Below, piece after piece: positions 8,767-18,636 of a stretch of DNA of 26,288 nucleotides; within the stretch, counting starts at the first letter, position 1, and the number at the start of each line of letters is the position of its first letter. Made by a program: the position numbers and the translations under genes. The stretch is from Symbiobacterium sp040797425 (lineage in GTDB: Bacteria; Bacillota; Sulfobacillia; Symbiobacteriales; Symbiobacteriaceae). A model generated the notes under the pieces. It did not search any database. It was not told where the DNA came from and saw only the letters and a list, made by a program, of their open reading frames with translations. The DNA lies in the NCBI RefSeq assembly GCF_040797425.1, contig NZ_JBFNEH010000049.1:1-26288 (forward strand), written 5' to 3'.

Positions 8767-9804
8767 TCACGCCGACTCCGCCCGCAGCCGGTGCGACAGC
8801 TCCCGGAGGCGCTCCAGCGTCCGCAAGGCCGCGCCCGAGTCGATCGACTCCGCCGCCAGCTCCACGCCCTCCCGAAGCGTCCGCACCCGGTCGGCGGCCA
8901 GCAACGCCGCGGCGGCGTTCAGCAGCACCACGTCCCGCCTCGGCCCCGGCTCGCCCGAGAGCACCGCCAGCGTGATGCGGGCGTTCTCCTCCTTCGTGCC
9001 GCCCCGGATATACTCCCGGGGCGCCCGGCGGAGCCCCGCGTCCTCCGGCACCACCCGGTACGTCTGCACGAAGCCGTCCCGGAGCTCCGAGACCACCGTC
9101 GGGGCCGAAATCGAGATCTCGTCCATGCCGTCGGTGCCGTGCACCACCAGCGCGTGGCGCACGCCCAGGTTCCCCAGCACCCGGGCCAGCGGCTCGGTGA
9201 GGTTGCCGTCGTAGACCCCCATCAGCTGTGCCTGGGCCATCGCCGGGTTGGTGAGCGGGCCCAGCAGGTTGAAGATGTTGCGCAGACCGATCTCCCGCCG
9301 CACCGGGGCCACGTGCTTCATGCTGGTGTGCAGCGCCGGGGCGTAGAGGAAGCCGATGCCCACCTCGTCGATGCACCGGCCCACCTGGGCCGGCGTCAGG
9401 TCCAGGTTCACCCCCAGCGCCTCCAGCACGTCGGCCGATCCCGTCAGCGAGGTGGCCGCCCGGTTGCCGTGCTTGGCGACCGCCACCCCCGCCCCGGCCA
9501 CCACGAAAGCCGCGGTGGTGGAGATGTTGAACGAGTGAGAGCCGTCACCGCCGGTGCCGCAGGTGTCTACCGCCAGCGGGCGGCTGTGGTAGATCCGGGT
9601 CGCCCGGTCCCGCATCACCCGGGCCGCGCCGGTGATCTCGGCCACCGTCTCCCCCTTGATGCGCAGGGCCATCAGGAACGCCGCCACCTGGGCGGGGGTG
9701 GCCTCGCCGTTCATCATGAGCGTCATGGCCGCCTCGGCCTGGGCCTCGGTGAGATCATTGCCCTCGGCCACCAGCCGGAGCAGCGCCTTCATGTCCATCT
9801 CCAC
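8767..9804 (-). CDS. trpD: Anthranilate phosphoribosyltransferase
   Basis: Transfers phosphoribosyl from PRPP to anthranilate. VDTCGTGGDGSHSFNIST (the PRPP and Mg site), AVAKHGNRAATSLTGSADVLEALGV, and FLYAPALHTSMKHVAPVRREIGLRNIFNLLGPLTNP split into shorter recognisable blocks are all typical of the family. At 345 residues it is normal and is not fused to the TrpG glutaminase. I favour the GTG start because GGGAGG lies ten bases upstream; ATG codons 6 and 12 bases further in are alternatives. It follows trpG after a 19-bp gap and ends the trpE-G-D transcript, facing the phosphoesterase gene. Confidence 0.95.
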   Translation of the reverse strand: MEMDMKALLRLVAEGNDLTEAQAEAAMTLMMNGEATPAQVAAFLMALRIKGETVAEITGAARVMRDRATRIYHSRPLAVDTCGTGGDGSHSFNISTTAAFVVAGAGVAVAKHGNRAATSLTGSADVLEALGVNLDLTPAQVGRCIDEVGIGFLYAPALHTSMKHVAPVRREIGLRNIFNLLGPLTNPAMAQAQLMGVYDGNLTEPLARVLGNLGVRHALVVHGTDGMDEISISAPTVVSELRDGFVQTYRVVPEDAGLRRAPREYIRGGTKEENARITLAVLSGEPGPRRDVVLLNAAAALLAADRVRTLREGVELAAESIDSGAALRTLERLRELSHRLRAESA

Positions 9805-9823
9805 GGCAGATCGCCCTCCCTTC

Positions 9824-11916
<2,093 letters not shown>

Positions 11917-11970
11917 CGAGTTCACGCTCCTTCGGTGAAGGGCCTTTGCGGGGGCCGGCGCGGCCGAACA

Positions 11971-12275
11971 GAACGAAAACAGGCCTTCGTCCCTGTCCAA
12001 GGGACGAAGGCCTGTGTCAGCCTACGCGGTGCCACCCTCATTCGCCTGCAATGCAGGCGCGCTCTTCGCAGGTACCATCATACCCTCTACCCGGTAACGG
12101 CGGAAGCCACCGGCCCGCCTACTGATGCGCCCCCTGGGGCGCACGTTCGGCCGACAGGCTCCCGGGACCATTCGCCAGACTCCTCCGTACCGGACCTCGC
12201 ACCACCGCCGGCTCGCTGAGACGGATCGGTCTGGGTACTCTCCCCGTTCATCGCCGTGAAGACGATCGGTTTGAC
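11971..12275 (-). ncRNA. T-box leader, tryptophan (UGG) specifier, upstream of trpEGD
   Basis: On the minus strand the leader shows GGGGAGAGTACC at the base of Stem I and AGCGAGCCGGCGGTGG near its apex. The specifier loop reads GAA-TGG-TCC, with TGG at 12170-12168, which identifies tRNA-Trp. The T-box core AGGGTGGCACCGCG is at 12038-12025. A terminator with a 14-bp stem follows. It is the tryptophan counterpart of the tyrosine T-box upstream of aroF, and the two differ mainly at the specifier. Confidence 0.95.
11981..12013 (-). terminator. Conditional terminator of the trpE T-box
   Basis: AGGGACGAAGGCCT-type arms (12013-12000 and 11994-11981) pair perfectly over 14 bp around a 5-nt loop. GTTTTCGTTCTGTT follows on the minus strand. 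It lies between the T-box core and the trpE start codon. Confidence 0.9.
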
Positions 12276-12281
12276 ACAGAC

Positions 12282-12309
12282 ATTAGCACGGGTTCGGCCC
12301 GGATGTCAA
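12282..12309 (-). promoter_or_regulatory. Promoter of the trpEGD operon
   Basis: On the minus strand TTGACA (12309-12304) is a perfect -35 box and GCTAAT (12287-12282) a fair -10 box, separated by 16 bp. TAATGT two bases further on is an alternative -10. Transcription would start at about 12275, immediately before the T-box Stem I. Confidence 0.7.
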
Positions 12310-12470
12310 CACCTGTTTTCCGAAATGGCTGCGAACGCTCCAGTTCGCCTCCTGGGCCGGCCGGCGGCCCCTGGAGTTCGTGGCGTTCCGGCCCCCCGCG
12401 CCCGGGCCTGTGCGGGGTCGACGGCGCCAGCCCCGGCCGGGTGCCGGAGAAGTCCGGCGCGCACCGCTGG

Positions 12471-13246
12471 TTACAGAGTTCCTCCCGCCAGGCGCTCCAC
12501 ATACGCCCTATCCTCCACCCGCATGACGTGCCGGTTGAAGAACTGCGCTCCCGTCACCATCACGATCACGGCGCCCAGCAGCGCAAGGTCCACGCCCGGG
12601 GCCACCCGGGCGGCCAGCCATCCGGCCAGCACCTGGCCCAGCGGGCCCAGGTGAGAGGCGGACGGCGGCGGATGTAATCCGCGCCGAAGCGGACGTCGGC
12701 CCAGAGCGAGGCGACTGCTGCCAGCGGCCCGGCTCCGGCCCCCCGCGCAGGTTGAGCTCCCGGCGCGGCCACCGGGTTCGGCAGCGGCTGCGCGTCCCGG
12801 GGCGAGGGGATGTGCAGGAGGGCCAGGACGGTGGCGGCCAGGAGGAACGAGGCAGCATCGAGCCCAAAGGCCAGGGGGACCCCGTTCTCCAGCCGGCCCA
12901 GGACGCTCCCGAGGGCCGGCGGCAGCGCGCCGGCGCGGGCCAGCGCGGGCAGGGCGATGATCGAGGCCGCCAGGGCCGGCGACAGCACCCCCGACAGCGA
13001 CCAGATGGTCTCCATCATCCCGTTGGCCCGGGGCAGCTGCTCGTCGGGGACCAGCATGGCGTACGAAGTGTCGAAGGCGGAGTTGTGCACCGCGTCGGTG
13101 ATGCCCGTGAGCCCGGCGGCCAGCACGACCATCCACACGTCCAACAGGCCCAGCCCCGCGAGGAGTGCAGCGCCGGCCATCAGCAGGCCGTTGACCACGT
13201 TCATCGTGAGCATCAGCCGCTTGCGGTGCCGCCAGAAACAGGGCAC
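12471..13246 (-). pseudogene. Decayed MFS drug-efflux transporter remnant
   Basis: From about 13246 to 12660 one frame reads as the middle of a macrolide-efflux-type MFS protein. It has WRHRKRLMLTMNVVNGLL (loop 2-3 and the next helix), GITDAVHNSAFDTSYAMLVP, DEQLPRANGMMETIWSLSGV and FGADYIRRRPPL. Near 12655 the frame shifts, and the C-terminal part QVLAGWLAARVAPG to VERLAGGTL, with its stop at 12471, continues in another frame. The first helices and roughly 100 residues between the two parts are missing. It therefore looks 5'-truncated, internally deleted and frameshifted. The ends are approximate. It lies just upstream of the trpE promoter, in the same orientation. Confidence 0.75.
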
Positions 13247-13613
13247 AGGCGAAAACCACAGCCATCCGCGCCATCAGCGCGGGCACTGGCTGGGCAAGGC
13301 AGAGCGCATCGCACCGACGCCCCTCACCTCCCGGCATTTCCTCCTGCTCGCGCTGGCCGCCCTCCTGCTGGTGGTGGGCGCTGTGCGGGAGGTCACGCAG
13401 TGGTGCGGCGTCACCGGCGGTTGTTGAGCACTTCATCGCCCGCTCGGCCGGGCGGGGAATCTTGTGTGCACCGGAGCGGTCTCGTGGGCCTTCTGCTGCG
13501 CCGAGCAAAGGGCCCTTTTCCACGGTGCCGAAGGGAACCCGAGCGCCGCGAAAGCAGTCAGATTAGTGAACCGGAAAGAGAGATGGGTTCAGATTCATCA
13601 TGGGGGAAAGCAC
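13247..13613. other. No intact gene; possible plus-strand gene scrap
   Basis: This 367-bp stretch separates the MFS remnant from the lipoprotein gene. Positions about 13320-13430 on the plus strand can be read as a hydrophobic segment, HFLLLALAALLLVVGAV, followed by REVTQWCGVTGGC and a TGA stop. Codon use there is GC-rich at third positions, but there is no start codon or ribosome binding site, so at best it is the 3' end of a lost membrane-protein gene. The promoter of the lipoprotein gene must lie in the right-hand part, but I could not pick convincing boxes. Confidence 0.4.
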
Positions 13614-15284
13614 ATGAAGCGCACATCCCTGGCACTTCTGGTCCTGGCGACGCTCTTGCTTTCAGCCTGCAGCGGCGCCCCAACTGCTCCAGAGTCCCCG
13701 CCGACCGGCGTACAGGAACCGGCCCAACCCAGTGGCCAACCTTCCGGCGAAGAGCAGGGCACCGCGCCCGGTGACGCCCAGTCGGGCACGTCCGCCGCAC
13801 CCCTGATCCTGCAGCCGGCCGAGGTGGACCCGCCGGTAGTTTTGTTGCTCCCCGGCGACGGCGCGCAGCACCGCTTCAGCCTCTCGGACGGCAGCGTGGC
13901 CCTGGAGGGTTACGTCCGGGACGGCGCCCGGCTCATCGCCGCATACAACGGCGAGCCGTGGGTCACCTGGTTCATCACCGACCAGGGCATCTTCCGGCGC
14001 GATCCAAAGGGGCCGGGGCTGCTCCTCTACCTGCCCGCCGAGCCGGAAGACGGCCTTGCCTGGAAGCAGCGGAGCGGCGACGCCGACGTCTGGTTCAACC
14101 TCCAGGCGGTGCCCGACTGCCTGTCCCCCCTCGGGCCGACTTACGAGATCTGCTGGCAGCTCACGGTGTTGAACCGGCAGGAGCAGACGGTCTACCTCTT
14201 CGCCCCCGGCCCGGCCACCGAGGACTGGTTGGGCGACACGACGGGCGTCCAGGAGGCGCGGGCGGACAACTTCGCCAGCCCCGCAGACTCCTTCGTCAAG
14301 AGGCGGCAGCCGCAGCAGCCCTTGGAGCCCCCTTCCCGTGAGGCGATGCTGGCCGGGGCAGAACCCTGGCCCACCGATGAGGCCGCTCCCGTCGAGCGTG
14401 TGACCCTGGCGGACTTCCGGAGCGAGCAGCTCCGCCAGGCGGCGGAGGCCGGCTTCCCGGTGAAGGAGGTCGACCTGAACGGCGACGGCGAGACCGAGGC
14501 GATCATCGGCCAGCTGGGCGCGTGGCACAACTCCTGGGTGCTGATCCTGGACGCCCGCGGCAACCGTCTGCAGGTGCAGCAGGACTGGATGCCTGATGAC
14601 GTCCAGCGGCGGGTGGACCTCGTCACCATCCCCGGACTCGCGAACCCGGTGGTGGTCACCCACACGGGCAGCCCGGACGGCTGGCACAGCATGCGATTCG
14701 AGTGGATGGAGGGCGACCGGTTCGTCTCCCCGTGGGGCTGGCACCCCAAGACAGACCTGGCTTTCGGCATGGACTACGCAATCCTGCCCGACGGCACCGT
14801 GGAGATCTCGGGCAGCCTGAGCGGCTACACCTTCGTCTCCCGGTACGTCGTTGAGCGTGTGGAGGAGGGCGTCTTCCCCTACGAGGCCACAAAGGTCGAA
14901 GAGCGGGTGACGCCGGGTCCGTATCCCACCACGGCGGCGGACCTGATGACCGATCTCTTCCTGGCCCGGTGGTACGGCCTCACGGACATGGTCGAGCAGT
15001 ACGTCCCCGACCCGGCGGTGCGGGACGCCTTCATGGCGGTGGACGTGGGTAAGGTCCGGTACGCCCCTTCCCCGGTCCGGGTGGGGAAGCGGGTGGAGAC
15101 GGAGTACGGCCCCACGGTCGAACCCGGACCACCCAACCCCGATGGCTCCTTTGAGTTCCTGGCCTCCGTTCAGGAGTACGAGGGCGGCTTCTACTGGATT
15201 GGCCGGGCCGTGGTCGGCGCGGCCGAGGACGGGCGTCTGGTGGTGAAGAGCCTGGAGTTCCTGGAGCAGGGCTGGGCGTACTGA
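13614..15284 (+). CDS. Large lipoprotein of unknown function with a Ca-binding-like motif
   Basis: I do not recognise the family. MKRTSLALLVLATLLLSAC is a lipoprotein signal peptide with lipobox LSAC and lipidated Cys19. A Pro/Ser/Gly/Gln-rich linker (about 20-65) follows, so the 556-residue protein should be anchored on the outer face of the membrane. The body is acidic and rich in Trp and Tyr. Near the middle, DLNGDGETEAIIGQLG followed by WVLILDARGN resembles the calcium-binding DxNxDGxxE loop and next strand of FG-GAP/VCBS-type repeats; only one copy is clear. No catalytic motif is seen. The ATG is preceded by GGGGGAAAG. The gene stands alone, with a decayed region upstream and a terminator downstream. 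Confidence 0.85.
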   Translation: MKRTSLALLVLATLLLSACSGAPTAPESPPTGVQEPAQPSGQPSGEEQGTAPGDAQSGTSAAPLILQPAEVDPPVVLLLPGDGAQHRFSLSDGSVALEGYVRDGARLIAAYNGEPWVTWFITDQGIFRRDPKGPGLLLYLPAEPEDGLAWKQRSGDADVWFNLQAVPDCLSPLGPTYEICWQLTVLNRQEQTVYLFAPGPATEDWLGDTTGVQEARADNFASPADSFVKRRQPQQPLEPPSREAMLAGAEPWPTDEAAPVERVTLADFRSEQLRQAAEAGFPVKEVDLNGDGETEAIIGQLGAWHNSWVLILDARGNRLQVQQDWMPDDVQRRVDLVTIPGLANPVVVTHTGSPDGWHSMRFEWMEGDRFVSPWGWHPKTDLAFGMDYAILPDGTVEISGSLSGYTFVSRYVVERVEEGVFPYEATKVEERVTPGPYPTTAADLMTDLFLARWYGLTDMVEQYVPDPAVRDAFMAVDVGKVRYAPSPVRVGKRVETEYGPTVEPGPPNPDGSFEFLASVQEYEGGFYWIGRAVVGAAEDGRLVVKSLEFLEQGWAY

Positions 15285-15308
15285 AGCGGCAGGCGAGGCG
15301 CGCCGAAA

Positions 15309-15336
15309 GGCCCCCCGCTCAGTCGGGCGGGGGGCC
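15309..15336. terminator. Terminator between convergent lipoprotein and MFS genes
   Basis: GGCCCCCCGC and GCGGGGGGCC form a perfect 10-bp stem, followed by CTTACTGT on the plus strand. It begins 25 bases after the lipoprotein stop and ends 25 bases before the MFS stop, so it probably serves both directions. Confidence 0.75.
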
Positions 15337-15360
15337 CTTACTGTCACTGTGAGCCAGCGG

Positions 15361-16578
15361 TCACACCTCCACCGACCGGTCTCGGAGGTAGCGGGCGCAG
15401 GCCAGCACCGCCAGGAGCGGAACCACCAGCACGGAGGTCATGACCCCCATCTGGACGCGGTAGCCCGCGGCGTCATGCAGCATGCCCCCCAGCAACGGCC
15501 CGAACATGCGGCCGATGGTCGACCCGGTGAGGATGAACCCCTGGAAGGTGCCAGACCGGGACGGCGGCGCCAAACGGGCCACCACGGCCGGGAGGGTCGG
15601 CATGAGCAGGATCTCGCCGAGGGTGAGCAGGATCATCGAGCAGACGAAGATCCCATACCGTGTCGAGGTGAACAGCACCCCGAAGGCAGCGGCGTAGAGC
15701 AGAATGCCCACTGCCATCTGACCGGTGGCGCCGCGCACGCGCCGGGCGATGGCACGAGCGACCGGCTGTCCAGCGAAGATCACCAGGCCGTTCAGCGTCC
15801 AGAGGGCCGAATACCACGAAATCGGGTAGCCCAGTGCCTCCATCCGAACCGAGTTGCCGACCTGCCACTGGTTGAAGACCAGCACCACGCCCACCGCGGC
15901 CACGAACAGGGCGACCATGGGGAACCAGGGCACGGGCTCCTCCGGGGGCGCACCGGGCCGGGAGCCCGCCGTTCCCGGATTTTCGGCCGGTCCGGCGTGC
16001 TCCTCGCGGATGAAGGCCGCGGTAAACAGCGCGCAGACGATGAAAATCGCCCCTGCACCCAGATAGGCAAAGGAAAACGAGCGGTCGGCCAGCGCCCCGG
16101 CCACGGCGCTCCCGAGCGCAAAGCCCAGGTTGCTGACGACATAGTTGAAGTTGAACGCCCTGCGGGCGTGGCCGGGCCAGCAGCGGGCCAGCATGGCGTT
16201 CACCGGCGGTACGGCCATCGCAGCCGAGATGCCGTACAACACCATGCACGCCACGTAGACCGACCAGGAGTGGGTGAAGCCGAGCGCGCCCGTAGACACG
16301 GCCGCGACGCTGAGGCCGAACAGCATGACGGGGCGGGCGCCAACGAGGTCATAGAGCCAGCCGCCGATCAGCTGGCCGAGGATGGCGCCGGCGCAGTGCA
16401 GCAGCATGACGACGCCGGCCATGGTGAGCGACTGGCCCAGGTGTTCGTGGACATACACGGTGACGAACGGCCAGATGAAGGCCGAGGAACACATGTCGCA
16501 GACACTGCAGAAAGCCAGAACCCAGAGCATGCGCGGGTACGTACCGAGAACGGACGTCAGCCGCGTCGGCGGGTACAT
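15361..16578 (-). CDS. MFS transporter, paralogue 1
   Basis: Twelve-helix major facilitator of 405 residues. The motif A region reads LGQLIGGWLYDLVGARPVM. Conserved stretches include FIWPFVTVYVHEHLG, PPVNAMLARCWPG, RAFNFNYVVSNLG and GRMFGPLLGGMLHDAAGY. A charged loop of about 25 residues separates the two six-helix halves. The start MYPPTRLTSVLG has GGAGGG six bases upstream. The substrate is unknown; the overall type resembles drug or metabolite efflux proteins. It is closely related to the MFS gene at 23416-24642: a hand count gives about 60% identity over the first 73 aligned residues, and both ribosome binding sites read GGAGGGACCA. It lies 216 bp downstream of the fructosamine operon, on the same strand. 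Confidence 0.9.
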   Translation of the reverse strand: MYPPTRLTSVLGTYPRMLWVLAFCSVCDMCSSAFIWPFVTVYVHEHLGQSLTMAGVVMLLHCAGAILGQLIGGWLYDLVGARPVMLFGLSVAAVSTGALGFTHSWSVYVACMVLYGISAAMAVPPVNAMLARCWPGHARRAFNFNYVVSNLGFALGSAVAGALADRSFSFAYLGAGAIFIVCALFTAAFIREEHAGPAENPGTAGSRPGAPPEEPVPWFPMVALFVAAVGVVLVFNQWQVGNSVRMEALGYPISWYSALWTLNGLVIFAGQPVARAIARRVRGATGQMAVGILLYAAAFGVLFTSTRYGIFVCSMILLTLGEILLMPTLPAVVARLAPPSRSGTFQGFILTGSTIGRMFGPLLGGMLHDAAGYRVQMGVMTSVLVVPLLAVLACARYLRDRSVEV

Positions 16579-16794
16579 AATGGTCCCTCCAAGAAGTGTC
16601 ACAGACCCGACAGTAAATGCACCACCCCCCTTGAACTGGACATCAGCGTCACCAGCGCGCCGGCCCGGTGGGATGAGCCAACGTCCAAGGCGCATCATTC
16701 AAGGGTGTACCACCATCCCTCGTTGCCACCTTCCATCTTGACCCGGCGGTAGCCCTCCCCTATGGGCCATCCCTGCCTTGCGACGGGCCCGGGC

Positions 16795-17649
16795 TTACCC
16801 CTTGACTCCGCCGGCGGTGAGACCGCGGATAAACGCCCGCTGGGTGAGCAGGAAGAGCACAATCATCGGGACAGCCGTCATCACCAGTCCGGCGATGACC
16901 ACCGGCCAGTTCGTATCCAGCGTGCTGGAGAAGGCCATGATCCCGATCGGGAGGGTCTTCAGGCGGTCCGACTCGATGAAGGTGAGGCTGAACATGAACT
17001 CGTTCCACACGTGCATCGCCTGCAGCAGGGCGGCCGAGGCGATGATCGGCCGGCTCAGGGGCACGATGACATGCCGGAAGATCCCCAGCGCGTTGGCGCC
17101 GTCGATCACCGCGGCCTCCTCGAAGTCCTTGGGGAGCCCCAACATGTAGGCCCGAATCAGGAACGTGGTGAAGGGAATGCCGAACGCCATGATCGGCAGA
17201 ATCATCGCAAAATAGGTGTTGTAAATGCGCAGCACCACGAGGATCCGGAACAGGGGGATCAGACTGACCTCCGGAGCCAGCATCAGGCCACCGAGAACGA
17301 TGTAAAGCAGAATCCCCTGGCCGCGGAAGCGGAAGCGGGACAAGGCGTAAGCGGCCATCGTGCTGAGCAGCGCCACCAGGAAGGTGGTTGCGGCGGTGAC
17401 CACGACGCTGTTCACCATGTAGCGGGCGATGCCGAACCGCCACGCCCGTTCGTAGTTCGCCCATCGGAGCGTCTTCGGCAGCCCCATCGAGTTGGTGAAC
17501 AGCTCGACGTTGCTCTTGAACGAGTTGATCACGAGCCAGATGATGGGGTAGATCGCGATCACGACGAGGATCGAGAACAGTACGATCACCAGAACTCGGG
17601 TGGTCTTCTCGGAAAGGGGCTCACGGGCACGCTCTCTGATGCTGCTCAT
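16795..17649 (-). CDS. ABC transporter permease, MalG/FrlM type
   Basis: Inner-membrane permease of a carbohydrate ABC importer, with six predicted helices. The cytoplasmic EAA loop EEAAVIDGANALGIFRHVIVPL contacts the ATPase and is diagnostic. The protein is 284 residues, the usual length. The ATG follows the upstream permease stop by three bases and has GGAGG eight bases ahead. It is the last gene of the operon. No ATP-binding subunit is encoded nearby, which fits B. subtilis frl-type systems that borrow a shared MsmX-like ATPase. A fructosamine substrate is inferred from the operon only. Confidence 0.93.
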   Translation of the reverse strand: MSSIRERAREPLSEKTTRVLVIVLFSILVVIAIYPIIWLVINSFKSNVELFTNSMGLPKTLRWANYERAWRFGIARYMVNSVVVTAATTFLVALLSTMAAYALSRFRFRGQGILLYIVLGGLMLAPEVSLIPLFRILVVLRIYNTYFAMILPIMAFGIPFTTFLIRAYMLGLPKDFEEAAVIDGANALGIFRHVIVPLSRPIIASAALLQAMHVWNEFMFSLTFIESDRLKTLPIGIMAFSSTLDTNWPVVIAGLVMTAVPMIVLFLLTQRAFIRGLTAGGVKG

Positions 17650-17652
17650 GGG

Positions 17653-18549
17653 TCAGGCCTCCTTCCCGGTACGACCGATCCGAAGCTGGATGAACGTCAG
17701 GATGAAGGTGATCACGAAGATCAGCGCCGCCACCGCGGAAGCGTAGCCCATCTCATCGTTCCGGAAGCCCACGCGGTACATGTAGTTCCCCAGCACCTCG
17801 CTGGCGTGATTCGGACCGCCGCCCGTCATCACCCAGACGATGTCGAACACCTTGAAGGCGCCGATGACCGTGACCGCCAGGTTGACGAGGGTCGTCTCCC
17901 GCACGGAGGGCACGGTGATGTGGAAGAACTGCTGAATCCGGTTGGCCCCGTCGATAGTGGCTGACTCGAACAACTCCCGGGGAATCGCCTGGATGGCCAC
18001 AATGAACAGGATCATCATGTAGCCGGTCCACTGCCACTGCGAGACCCCGATGATGGCGTAGATGGCGGTGTTCTCAAGGCCCAGCCAAGGCCGGGCCAGG
18101 GACCCGAGCCCAATCGCCCGCAGCACCTGGTTGATGACACCGATCTCCGGGCTGTACATCAACTTCCAGGTCACGCCGATGACGGTGATCGCCAGCACCG
18201 AGGGGAGGAACAGCGCCGAACGAAAGAAGGCCGCCAACCGGCGCGAGATGACACCCGACTCGAGGATGGCCGCCAGAACCAGAGCCAGGTAGACCTGGAA
18301 GGCGACCGAGATCACCGCGTACAGGACGTTGTTGATGACGCTGCGCAGGACGATCGGGTCGCTGAGAAGACGCCTGTAGTTCTCGAGGCCGACGAAACGT
18401 AACGTGGGGTCGATGGCGCTCCACCGGAACAGGCTGTAGTAGAAATTTTCTACCACGGGTAGGTATACAAAGATGAGAAGCGCGATGATCGCCGGCGCAA
18501 GAAACAGCAGCGGTATGATCGTGCGGCCGGTGAACCACCGACGTACCAT
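17653..18549 (-). CDS. ABC transporter permease, MalF/FrlN type
   Basis: Partner permease of the importer, 298 residues with six helices. The N-terminal helix is FLAPAIIALLIFVYLPVV. The EAA loop reads ESATIDGANRIQQFFHITVP, and VFDIVWVMTGGGPNHASEVL near the end is typical of sugar permeases of the CUT1 class. It follows the binding-protein gene after an 87-bp gap that holds a strong hairpin. It is three bases from the second permease gene. The substrate is inferred from the neighbouring deglycase and kinase. Confidence 0.93.
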   Translation of the reverse strand: MVRRWFTGRTIIPLLFLAPAIIALLIFVYLPVVENFYYSLFRWSAIDPTLRFVGLENYRRLLSDPIVLRSVINNVLYAVISVAFQVYLALVLAAILESGVISRRLAAFFRSALFLPSVLAITVIGVTWKLMYSPEIGVINQVLRAIGLGSLARPWLGLENTAIYAIIGVSQWQWTGYMMILFIVAIQAIPRELFESATIDGANRIQQFFHITVPSVRETTLVNLAVTVIGAFKVFDIVWVMTGGGPNHASEVLGNYMYRVGFRNDEMGYASAVAALIFVITFILTFIQLRIGRTGKEA

Positions 18550-18575
18550 AGGGTGATCGCCCCCCGCTCAAGTGT

Positions 18576-18620
18576 CGGGTGCGCCGGACTGCCCACCTCA
18601 GGCAGGCAGCCCGGCACCCG
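18576..18620 (-). other. Intercistronic hairpin between binding-protein and permease genes
   Basis: A long imperfect inverted repeat, with CGGGTG/CACCCG, CCGG and GCC/GGC blocks in register, fills the gap after the binding-protein stop. No T-run follows. In many ABC operons such a structure stabilises the upstream message or partly ends transcription, so that more binding protein than permease is made; that role is inferred here. Confidence 0.6.
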
Positions 18621-18636
18621 CGTTGCGGCTACGTCG

